From Oscillospiraceae bacterium (GTDB lineage Bacteria; Bacillota; Clostridia; Oscillospirales; Acutalibacteraceae), in contig DPVM01000015.1 in assembly GCA_003526845.1 (NCBI GenBank), positions 1-47,134 on the forward strand: 47,134 nucleotides of DNA. The letters run 5' to 3'. Below, piece by piece: positions 22,952 through 30,664 of the stretch. A program made the translations under genes and the position numbers. A model generated the notes under the pieces. The model saw only the letters and a program-made list of their open reading frames with translations, did no database searches and was not told the DNA's origin. Numbering within the stretch: the first letter of the stretch is position 1; the number at the start of each line of letters is the position of its first letter.

Positions 22952-24221
22952 TTTGCTCGCTGTCCTCTTCATCATTGTTATTTTGAACGATTATTTTGAT
23001 TTTGTCCGCTCTTTTGCCGTCAACGCTGACTACCTCACAGTGCATATCGCCATAGTCGAACGAATCGCCAACCTCGGGTATTTTATCAGTATTAATCATT
23101 ACCCAGCCGTTAACGGTTGCAATATCAAGTTCCTTTTTGGGACGAATGTCAAAAAATTCAAAAAACTTGTCAATTGACGCCGTGCCGTCAACTATATATT
23201 CGCCATCGCCTATTTCGTCAAAATCGACAAGCACTTCATCGTGCTCATCCCAAATTTCGCCGACAAGCTCCTCAATAATATCCTCAAGCGTTACTATACC
23301 CTCAGTTCCGCCGAATTCGTCAACAACAACAGCAAGGTGTGTTTTGCTTTTTTGCAAAATTCGCAGGAGTTTTGAGATTTTTGTGTCCGGACTTATCATC
23401 GGCACGGGCTTTAATATCGTGCGCAGAGATTTAAGTCCTCTTTTGCGAATATCCTCAAAATCCTGATAGTGAATAACGCCGACTATATGGTCAATATCGC
23501 CGATATAAACGGGAAGTCGCGAAAAGCTTGTTTTTTTGAAAACTTTTTCAATGTCCGCAAGTTTCCAATATTTTTCGACAGCCTCAACATCGACACGCGG
23601 AGTGAGTATATCGCTGACATACAAATCGTCAAACTCGATAGACGAGCGGATAAGTTCGCTTTCGTTTTCGTCGATTTCGCCACCGGTGTGCGCCTCGTCA
23701 ACATATGTTTTAAGCTCCTCCTCGGTTACGGCAGTGTCACCGTCAAGCTTGAAAATCTTTGAAAGCAGTTTTTTCCAGCCCTTGAACGCAATGTTGAGCG
23801 GATAAAAAACAAAAACAAAAAAGCGAATTGCCGGTGTTACAAAAACGGCAAATTTTTCCGCCCTTTCCTTTGCCATGGTTTTCGGCGTGATTTCGCCGAA
23901 GATGAGAACAACAACCGTCATAACTATTGTTGACACGGTTGCCGCAAGGTCGCTGTTGTCACCGAGAACACCTGTAAAAAACAGTGTTGCAATTGATGAT
24001 GCAGCGATATTAACAATATTATTACCGATTAAAATTGTTGAAAGCACCATATCGTAATTTTCGGCAAGAACAAGAGTTTTTTCGATTTTCTTTTTGTTTT
24101 CGTCTGTTTCGCTTGATTTCAAGCGCACCTTATTGAGTGACGAAAACGCCGTCTCAGCAGACGAAAAGAACGCCGAAAACAAAACAAGAACCGCAATAAC
24201 TATAAGCAACGGTGTATTCAT
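22944..24221 (-). CDS. CNNM/HlyC-type membrane protein with CBS domains
   Basis: This 425-aa protein of the UPF0053/CorC-HlyC group has an N-terminal DUF21 membrane domain with about four helices (about 1-160, PLLIVIAVLVLFSAFFSSAE at the start). Two CBS domains (about 200-330, with SDILTPRVDVEAV and VVDEFGGTEGIVTLEDIIEE) and a C-terminal CorC_HlyC domain (about 340-415) follow. Family members export magnesium or sodium-linked cations; the hemolysin label is historical. It lies directly upstream of pth and overlaps it. Confidence 0.92.
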   Translation of the reverse strand: MNTPLLIVIAVLVLFSAFFSSAETAFSSLNKVRLKSSETDENKKKIEKTLVLAENYDMVLSTILIGNNIVNIAASSIATLFFTGVLGDNSDLAATVSTIVMTVVVLIFGEITPKTMAKERAEKFAVFVTPAIRFFVFVFYPLNIAFKGWKKLLSKIFKLDGDTAVTEEELKTYVDEAHTGGEIDENESELIRSSIEFDDLYVSDILTPRVDVEAVEKYWKLADIEKVFKKTSFSRLPVYIGDIDHIVGVIHYQDFEDIRKRGLKSLRTILKPVPMISPDTKISKLLRILQKSKTHLAVVVDEFGGTEGIVTLEDIIEELVGEIWDEHDEVLVDFDEIGDGEYIVDGTASIDKFFEFFDIRPKKELDIATVNGWVMINTDKIPEVGDSFDYGDMHCEVVSVDGKRADKIKIIVQNNNDEEDSEQNV

Positions 24222-24257
24222 AATTTTATCCTTCTCCTATTTAATATAAATGGCTTT

Positions 24258-24285
24258 AAAGGGCATACCAATCGGTATGCCCTTC
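24258..24285. terminator. Hairpin between radical SAM and CNNM genes
   Basis: AAGGGCATACC and GGTATGCCCTT form a perfect 11-bp stem with an AATC loop. The T-run after it on the minus strand is weak, so it may only attenuate read-through between two genes of the same strand. Confidence 0.6.
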
Positions 24286-24303
24286 TTTGCTGTTAGCATT
24301 GAA

Positions 24304-25731
24304 TTATTCTTCTGTCTTTTCAAACTCTTTGAATTCTCTTTCTTCATCAGATTTTTCAAAGTTATACATATTTTCGTCTTTAACATGCTTTGCAATGTAA
24401 TTGTCGCGGTCAAAGAGTTCGTCTGCCTTAACCTTCCAAGCCTTTGCGGCGGCAACGGTTTTGTCGAAAAGCTCGTTTGCCGACTCGGGATGCTGCATTT
24501 CTGTTGAATGTGCACCTGTTTCTGCAACCATTTTGCTGATTGCGCCCGGGTTATCAAGAACGGGGCACGGACGGAGCATATTGTTTGAAAACGGCTGATT
24601 TCTCTTGTATGCCATAAAGAGCGGACTTTGAAGTGCGTCAAGCACGGAGCACTCTTTAATATTTACATTTGAATAGTGAACGAAAGCGCAAGGCTCGCAG
24701 TCACCGTTTGAGTTGATATGGAAATAGTGACGACCGCCTGCGATACAGCCCTGAACATATTCGCCGTCATTCCAGAAGTCGAGAGCGAAGATAGGCTTTG
24801 TATGGCGCCACTCGTGCATTTTCTTATACATAAGTGCACGCTGATCAGGTGTTACCATAAGGTCTGTAACAGCGCCGTTGCCGGTTGGCATATATGTGAA
24901 GAACCAAGCAAACTTAACACCATGGTCGATAAGCCAATCCATATATTCGTCAGATGCAAGAACATCGGTGTTTTTGCTTGTGTAGCAAAGTGATGCGCCG
25001 AACGGAACGCCTCTGTCCTTAAGGCGCTTCATTGCTGCGGTGCACTTTTGGAATGTGCCCTGACCGCGGCGGAAGTCGTTTTCTTCCTCGTATCCCTCGA
25101 TTGAAAATGCAGGATAGAAGTTGCCGACCTCTTTGATTTCATCGGCAAAACTGTCATCGATAAGTGTGCCGTTTGTGAACGAAAGGAATGCGCAATCCGG
25201 ATTCTCGCGGCAGATACGCATAATGTCCTTTCTTCTCATTGTCGGTTCACCGCCGGTGTAGAGATACATATATGTGCCGAGCTCTTTACCCTGGCTGATG
25301 ATTCTTGACAAATCCTCATATGAAAGCGAGCTTGTGTGACCGTATTCGGCTGCCCAGCATCCTGTGCATTTAAGGTTGCAGGCTGCTGTCGGGTCCATAA
25401 GAATTGCCCAAGGCACGTTGCATCCGTATTTTTCGATAGCCGCCATTCTCTTTGTATAGCTGTTGATGGCAACATTCATAAGCGGTGGGATAAGCTTATT
25501 GATAACATGCTCGTCTGTGTTGCAAATCAAATCCTTTGCAAAACGCATCCAGTTATTATTCGGGTCGTCCATAACCTTGTGCAAGCCTGCATAGGTTGAA
25601 CGGTTGACCTTTTTTACATCCGCTTTTTCTACGAGAGAAAGGATTCTCGGAGCGTTGCGGTCGAAGTCTTTTCTTGCATATTTTACGGCATTTCTTATAA
25701 CAATATCCGTAATAGCTTCTTTAATAGACAT
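24304..25731 (-). CDS. Radical SAM protein of a conserved Firmicutes family, unknown role
   Basis: This 475-aa cytosolic enzyme has the radical SAM cluster C118, C122 and C125 (in AACNLKCTGCWAAEYG), the GGEPT motif and a TIM-barrel core. A C-terminal part with CIAGGRHYFHINSNGDCEPC and LRPCPVLDNPG resembles a SPASM-like auxiliary cluster region. The first 100 residues form a helical domain specific to this group. I remember closely similar proteins across clostridia, annotated only as radical SAM protein. The reaction is unknown. GAGAGG precedes the ATG at 25731; an upstream ATG at 25746 lacks a site. It has its own promoter. Confidence 0.88.
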   Translation of the reverse strand: MSIKEAITDIVIRNAVKYARKDFDRNAPRILSLVEKADVKKVNRSTYAGLHKVMDDPNNNWMRFAKDLICNTDEHVINKLIPPLMNVAINSYTKRMAAIEKYGCNVPWAILMDPTAACNLKCTGCWAAEYGHTSSLSYEDLSRIISQGKELGTYMYLYTGGEPTMRRKDIMRICRENPDCAFLSFTNGTLIDDSFADEIKEVGNFYPAFSIEGYEEENDFRRGQGTFQKCTAAMKRLKDRGVPFGASLCYTSKNTDVLASDEYMDWLIDHGVKFAWFFTYMPTGNGAVTDLMVTPDQRALMYKKMHEWRHTKPIFALDFWNDGEYVQGCIAGGRHYFHINSNGDCEPCAFVHYSNVNIKECSVLDALQSPLFMAYKRNQPFSNNMLRPCPVLDNPGAISKMVAETGAHSTEMQHPESANELFDKTVAAAKAWKVKADELFDRDNYIAKHVKDENMYNFEKSDEEREFKEFEKTEE

Positions 25732-25788
25732 AATGTTTCCTCTCATCGGTTACTGATAATAATATAAAATAATATTTCTTGTGTTCAC

Positions 25789-25817
25789 ATAATAATACTA
25801 ACATTTAAAAATGTCAA
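25789..25817 (-). promoter_or_regulatory. Promoter of the radical SAM gene
   Basis: On the minus strand, TTGACA (25812-25817) and TATTAT (25789-25794) have 17-nt spacing, about 50 nt before the start codon. Confidence 0.75.
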
Positions 25818-25859
25818 GTATATTTTAAAACGGTTTATATATAGTTAATAGACAGATTT

Positions 25860-28800
25860 CTAAAATCTGATTTGGAATTTGAGCCTGTAGGTTTTGTCTG
25901 TCTTGTTTTTGTATTTTTCGTTGCAGTGTGCGCCCCAGCTGTCATATCCGCCGATGCCCTGCTGTCTTGCTATGCAGCGAACAACGGTTTTGTTCGGCTC
26001 GGGCAAATCCTTTTGGTGCCAAACATTTTCAATCTCTTTCGGCAACCAATGGCATGCGTTAAATTCCATAACCGGCTCCGCAACAAGACTAAACACTTTT
26101 TTGTCGCCGACAAGCGTTGCGTATCTGACGCCTGTTCTGTTGCCGCATTCCTGCGGCTTGAGATAATCAACCCACATATCCGAAACGGTTGTGTTGTAAA
26201 GCCCGATTTTTGCGGCGTTTGCACGGTCGATATAATTTTCCTCCGGTCCGTTACCGAGGTATGTAACATTTTCAAAATCTTTCGGAAGCTCAAACAAAAG
26301 GCTGACCTCCGGGATTTCGGGCAAAGACGGGTCGGGGTAGAAATGAAGATTGATTTCCATTCCCTTTGATGTGATTGTATAAACGATTGACGCCTTTGAT
26401 TCGGGTTGAGTGCAAACCGTTGCGCCCGAGGTGACAACAACCTTTTTGCCGTCATCAAGGATTTTGTAGCCCTCGATAGACCATTTTGTGTTGTTGAAAA
26501 TGCCGGGTGTATCGCCTGCGTCGCGCCAACAGCCGAGCCTGCTGCCTGCCCTTGTTCCGCGGTCATTATCGGTGAGCGCGCGCCAAAAGTTGAGGCGCAT
26601 AGGTGCCTGAAGAAGCTCCTCATTGCCGACTTTGATTGAATAAAGCTGATTGCGCTCTCTTCTTTCAAATCTGATAACAACATCGTCGCTGATAATACGA
26701 AGTGAACCGTATGTGTCATCGACAAGAAGCTGTTGCTCCTCCTCGATTTCGTCATAAACATTGTCAAACTCGTTGATAACAAACTGCTGTTCGGCAACAA
26801 TATGACCTGCCTTGCAATATGCGGTATCGTCCTTTTCGCGAAGTTCGAGGTTGAGATAGTATTCGGTTTTCGGCAGCTTGCCAAGCTCTAAATCGACAAC
26901 TTTTTTCTCAAACGGTTTAATATCGACATTAACAACACCGTCGCTGATTATTCCTTTGTCGGAGCATTGGCACCAATAAAGCTCGTATTTACTCAAATTT
27001 GTGAAAAGGAATTTATTTTTGATTTCGATAATTCCCTTTGCGGCGTCGATTGCCTTGAACTCAACATTTTGGTAAAGCTTTTTAATTTCTGCAAGTTTCG
27101 GTGTAACCGCTCTGTCGCCGAAAAGCAAGCCGTTACCGCAAAAATGACCGTCGTGCGGATTTTCGCCGAAATCGCCGCCGTATGCAAGATACTCAACGCC
27201 GTTTTCGTCCTTTGTCAAGATACTTTGGTCAACCCAATCCCAAACAAAGCCGCCCTGAAGGCACGGATATTTGTCCCAAAGTGTTGTATATTCATCGGTC
27301 GAGCCGCAGGAGTTGCCCATTGCATGAGTATATTCGCACAAAATATACGGTCTTTTATCTCTGCCGGAGAGTGCATATTCTTCGCATTCCCACGGCCTTG
27401 CGTACATTTTTGACTGAACATCCGAAAGTTCCTTTTCATCGGGTGCTCTGTCACATTCAAAGTGGACAAAACGCGATTTGTCCTGCTCCTTAATCCAGCG
27501 ATACATCTTTTTAGGTGTTTCGCCGCCGAGCGACTCGTTGCCGAGCGACCACGCTACAACACAGGTGCAGTTTTTGTCTCTTTGATAAAGCGCCTTGATA
27601 CGCTCCATGCAAGCCTTTTCCCACTCCGGACGGGAGGCAGGGAGCTGAGGGCAACCGATAATCTGTGACCAGCCGGTGCCGTGAGTTTCCATATTATTTT
27701 CATCAATAACATAGAGTCCGTACTCGTCGCAAAGTTCATACCAACGCGGACAATTCGGATAGTGCGAGGTGCGAACGGCATTGATATTGTTGAGTTTCAT
27801 AAGCTCAATATCCTTGCGCATAACCTCCTCACTGATATATCTGCCGGTGTGGCAGTCAAACTCGTGACGGTTTGTACCTTTAAACACAACTCTTTCGCCG
27901 TTGATTCTGATTATGCCGTCCTTAATTTCGACACTGCGGAAACCGATTTTTGTTGAAATGTATTCAATAGGGACGCCGTTATTTTTAAGCGTAAATACAA
28001 CCGTGTATAAATCGGGTGTTTCTGCGCTCCACGGCTTAACATTCGTTACGATTGCTTTCATATGAGTGATGTGGTCCTCGTTTGCATAGCGGCTGTCAAG
28101 CGCAACTACTGCGCCGTCGCTGTCGATAATGCTCATATCAATGCCAAGGCCCTCATATGTGCCGTTTGTTTTCAAAATAACATCAAGATAACCGTCATGA
28201 AGTGTTGAATCCGGCTCTGCGTGAATTTCAAAATCACGGATGTATTCCTTTTCGGTTGTGTAAATATAAACATCTCTGAAAATGCCGCCGAGGCGCCACA
28301 TATCCTGACACTCAAGCCAACTGCCCGTGCACCAGCGATAAACCTCAACGCCGATAACATTTGAGCCTTCGACAAGATATCTCGAAATATCAAACTCACT
28401 GCGGTTAAATGTTGACTCGCTGTAACCGACCCTTTCACCGTTTACATAAAGATAAAATGCCGATTCAACGCCCTCAAAGCAAAGAACAACACGCTTTGAA
28501 AGTACCGCCTCATTAATATGTATTCTTTTGAGATAACATCCTACCGGATTATGCTTCGTCGGTGCGTTCGGCGGGCAAATATCCTCACTGCCCTCCCAAG
28601 GATAGCGAACATTGCAGTACTGCGCCTGGTCATAGCCCTGCATCTGCCAAGAGCAGGGAACGATTACGCTGTCCCAATTATGCGAGTCATAATGCGGCTG
28701 TGCAAAATCCGACGGTCTGTATGCATAATTTTTATAAAGTTTGAATTTCCATTTGCCGTTTAAAAGTTTGCAGCGTGTGGAAGCATATCTGTCAGCCTTT

Positions 28801-28919
28801 TTTGCTTCATCAAAATTTTCATAAGGCATAAGCGTGGCATGTTGCGGCAGCTTGTTAACCGCAACGATTTCGGGATTTGTCTGCCACTCGGTGTAGCCGT
28901 CAATAAAGTTTCTTTCCAT
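25860..28919 (-). CDS. lacZ: Beta-galactosidase, GH2 (LacZ type)
   Basis: This 1019-aa glycosidase is close in length to E. coli LacZ. It has the GH2 order: jelly-roll sugar-binding domain (about 50-225), Ig-like domain (225-330), TIM barrel (about 335-625) and the C-terminal Bgal small-chain domain (about 740-1015). The catalytic acid/base is E462 in AWSLGNES and the nucleophile is E529 in ILCEYTHAMGNS. There is no signal peptide, so it should cleave lactose or other beta-galactosides in the cytoplasm. GGAG lies 9 nt before the ATG. It follows a sugar transferase gene after 27 nt; no sugar importer is adjacent. Confidence 0.95.
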   Translation of the reverse strand: MERNFIDGYTEWQTNPEIVAVNKLPQHATLMPYENFDEAKKADRYASTRCKLLNGKWKFKLYKNYAYRPSDFAQPHYDSHNWDSVIVPCSWQMQGYDQAQYCNVRYPWEGSEDICPPNAPTKHNPVGCYLKRIHINEAVLSKRVVLCFEGVESAFYLYVNGERVGYSESTFNRSEFDISRYLVEGSNVIGVEVYRWCTGSWLECQDMWRLGGIFRDVYIYTTEKEYIRDFEIHAEPDSTLHDGYLDVILKTNGTYEGLGIDMSIIDSDGAVVALDSRYANEDHITHMKAIVTNVKPWSAETPDLYTVVFTLKNNGVPIEYISTKIGFRSVEIKDGIIRINGERVVFKGTNRHEFDCHTGRYISEEVMRKDIELMKLNNINAVRTSHYPNCPRWYELCDEYGLYVIDENNMETHGTGWSQIIGCPQLPASRPEWEKACMERIKALYQRDKNCTCVVAWSLGNESLGGETPKKMYRWIKEQDKSRFVHFECDRAPDEKELSDVQSKMYARPWECEEYALSGRDKRPYILCEYTHAMGNSCGSTDEYTTLWDKYPCLQGGFVWDWVDQSILTKDENGVEYLAYGGDFGENPHDGHFCGNGLLFGDRAVTPKLAEIKKLYQNVEFKAIDAAKGIIEIKNKFLFTNLSKYELYWCQCSDKGIISDGVVNVDIKPFEKKVVDLELGKLPKTEYYLNLELREKDDTAYCKAGHIVAEQQFVINEFDNVYDEIEEEQQLLVDDTYGSLRIISDDVVIRFERRERNQLYSIKVGNEELLQAPMRLNFWRALTDNDRGTRAGSRLGCWRDAGDTPGIFNNTKWSIEGYKILDDGKKVVVTSGATVCTQPESKASIVYTITSKGMEINLHFYPDPSLPEIPEVSLLFELPKDFENVTYLGNGPEENYIDRANAAKIGLYNTTVSDMWVDYLKPQECGNRTGVRYATLVGDKKVFSLVAEPVMEFNACHWLPKEIENVWHQKDLPEPNKTVVRCIARQQGIGGYDSWGAHCNEKYKNKTDKTYRLKFQIRF

Positions 28920-28946
28920 ATGTGTGAACTCCGAATTTTAAAATTT

Positions 28947-29564
28947 TTATCTTCTGTGTAATTTGCCCTCGTGAAAGCCCTCTTGCTTAATGCAGACCTC
29001 AACCGAGCGCCAAAGTATTTTCAAATCAAGACCTATGCTCCAGTTGTCGCAATATTCCTTGTCAAGTTTCATCTTTTTCATAAGCGAAATATCGTCTCTG
29101 CCGTTGACCTGCGCCCAGCCGGTAAGCCCCGGACGAAAGCGGTAAACGCCGTATTCAAGGCGAAGTCTGTGTGCGCGTATCTCGCTTGAAATAAGCGGGC
29201 GCGGACCTACAAAACTCATATCACCCTTTAAAATATTCCAAAGCTGCGGCAACTCATCAAGGCTTGTTTTACGCAAAATCCTGCCGAATTTTGTAATATA
29301 TTGGTCGGGGTTTTCAAGCTCTCCGGTTGCACAGTTCGGCGTGCTGTTTTTCATAGTTTGGAATTTATAAATCGTAAACGGCTTGCCGCGTCTGCCTCTG
29401 CGTTCGTGACTGAAGAAAACCTTGCAATCCGGCGTGAACAGATTGATTAGGCAAATAATCAAAAACAGCGGCGATAAAACAACAAGCGCAATGAATGAAA
29501 CGACAATGTCAAAAAGCCTTTTCCATTTGGTCGGGCCGAAATATTTGTGTAAAAATTTTTTCAT
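28947..29564 (-). CDS. Undecaprenyl-phosphate sugar phosphotransferase (WcaJ/EpsL-like)
   Basis: This 205-aa bacterial sugar transferase would place the first sugar-phosphate on a polyprenyl phosphate carrier for an exopolysaccharide, capsule or glycan. One N-terminal helix (about 16-42) is followed by the cytosolic catalytic domain with FTIYKFQTM, RKTSLDELPQLWNILKGDMS, FVGPRPL and RPGLTGWAQVNGRDD. It is the short single-helix form without the CoA-binding-like N-terminal domain. CAGGGA precedes the ATG. No other polysaccharide genes are nearby; it is followed by lacZ in a likely operon. Confidence 0.93.
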   Translation of the reverse strand: MKKFLHKYFGPTKWKRLFDIVVSFIALVVLSPLFLIICLINLFTPDCKVFFSHERRGRRGKPFTIYKFQTMKNSTPNCATGELENPDQYITKFGRILRKTSLDELPQLWNILKGDMSFVGPRPLISSEIRAHRLRLEYGVYRFRPGLTGWAQVNGRDDISLMKKMKLDKEYCDNWSIGLDLKILWRSVEVCIKQEGFHEGKLHRR

Positions 29565-29671
29565 TTTTTATCCCTGAATATCATCACTTGGCAAAACGGC
29601 AAAGCAATATGCCGCTTTTTCAAAGTATTTTATAACAAATTAAATCAATATAGAGTGTTTTAACTTTCGTG

Positions 29672-29700
29672 ATTATACCACATACTGACTAAAATTGCAA
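29672..29700 (-). promoter_or_regulatory. Promoter of the sugar transferase-lacZ unit
   Basis: On the minus strand, TTGCAA (29695-29700) and TATAAT (29672-29677) have 17-nt spacing, about 100 nt before the sugar transferase ATG. Confidence 0.65.
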
Positions 29701-29727
29701 TTTTTTTGTAAAATTTATAATTATGTG

Positions 29728-29756
29728 TTGAAAATTTTACAATTACTCTATATAAT
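29728..29756 (+). promoter_or_regulatory. Promoter of the lipoprotein gene
   Basis: TTGAAA (29728-29733) and TATAAT (29751-29756) have 17-nt spacing. Confidence 0.65.
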
Positions 29757-29874
29757 TAAAAAACGACAGATATGCGCACAGTGTCAAATTTTATGCATTC
29801 GGCATGTATTAATATGATTTGTCAAAATTGCGTCAATTTATCAAAAATTATGAAAATAAGGACGGTGTTCTGTT

Positions 29875-30516
29875 ATGAAAAACATTTTGAAAAAGAGTGT
29901 TTGCTTTCTTTTATGCATAGTTATTACCGCTGTTTCGTTTGCGGCATGTTCAAAATCCGAATCAAAGCAAAAAAGCGAACTTTTGAGCGGCTTGACCGAC
30001 AGTGTAGACGAGGCAAATGTAACCGCCACGATTCAGGCAATCGAAAAGGGATTAAAAACGTTTGATACCGATGTTTTTTCAGCCTGCGTCAACAGTTCAA
30101 CGCTTGAATACATCGTCGGATTTTCAAAGGGTCACACACAGTTTTCCGACCTCGGCAAGGCGATTTTTGAAAACCTTACAATGGACATAAAAAGCATCGA
30201 CTTAAATAAAAAAACAGTCACCCTTTCGGTAAACAACAAGCAGCTATACATTGCTGCATCAAACTTTGCCGGAGATTTAAAAGGCAAATACAGCGCAACA
30301 CAACTTTTGGAGTTGCTTAAGGATGACTCTTTCCTTGACTCGTCACTTTCGACGCTGATTGACAAAATCAAGAACGCACAAATGAAAGAACAGCCGGAGG
30401 AAATAACGCTGACATTCGAGCAAAAAGACGGCTATCTTGTTTTCACCTTTGACGAAGCGGCTGAAAGTGCTGTTTCCGGCGGTGCTCTCAAGGCGGTAAA
30501 AGACGTTTGGTCTTAA
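29875..30516 (+). CDS. Putative lipoprotein of unknown function
   Basis: This 213-aa protein starts with a lipoprotein signal: basic residues, a hydrophobic stretch (about 8-22) and the lipobox-like FAAC with the Cys at about 25. The rest (Ser/Lys/Asp-rich) alternates helices and strands, including FSDLGKAIFENLTMDIKSID and EITLTFEQKDGYLVFTF. It has the feel of the cystatin-like/DUF4878 or NTF2-like folds, but I cannot name the family. It should sit on the outer face of the membrane. AAGGACGG lies about 10 nt upstream. It is a single gene closed by a terminator, upstream of secA but separately transcribed. Confidence 0.8.
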   Translation: MKNILKKSVCFLLCIVITAVSFAACSKSESKQKSELLSGLTDSVDEANVTATIQAIEKGLKTFDTDVFSACVNSSTLEYIVGFSKGHTQFSDLGKAIFENLTMDIKSIDLNKKTVTLSVNNKQLYIAASNFAGDLKGKYSATQLLELLKDDSFLDSSLSTLIDKIKNAQMKEQPEEITLTFEQKDGYLVFTFDEAAESAVSGGALKAVKDVWS

Positions 30517-30529
30517 TCAAAATTTTGAA

Positions 30530-30563
30530 AATCTATCCCGTTGCACGGCGGGATAGATTTTTG
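30530..30563 (+). terminator. Terminator after the lipoprotein gene
   Basis: ATCTATCCCG and CGGGATAGAT (30531-30540 and 30549-30558) form a 10-bp stem followed by a T-run. Confidence 0.8.
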
Positions 30564-30597
30564 CGTATATTTGTGTACATTTAATAAAATATATAAA

Positions 30598-30626
30598 TTG
30601 ACATTGCATTTTATTTATGTTAATAT
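30598..30626 (+). promoter_or_regulatory. Promoter of secA
   Basis: TTGACA (30598-30603) and TAATAT (30621-30626) have 17-nt spacing. Transcription would start about 32 nt before the ATG. Confidence 0.75.
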
Positions 30627-30664
30627 AGTAAAAGCGTAAATTATCCTATGAGGTGAAAGAATAA

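Larger units (their letters stand above)
29565..29874. other. Divergent AT-rich intergenic region
   Basis: This 310-nt stretch has no gene. It holds a minus-strand promoter (29672-29700) and a plus-strand promoter (29728-29756), about 27 bp apart. The roughly 112-nt 5' leader of the lipoprotein gene (29763-29874) is AT-rich and shows no riboswitch fold I can recognise. Confidence 0.5.

Noticed and set aside
25970..26884. 304-codon minus-strand frame within lacZ
   Set aside because: It is an alternative frame of a gene with an intact GH2 sequence and a Ser/Arg/Thr-rich composition, with no start site.
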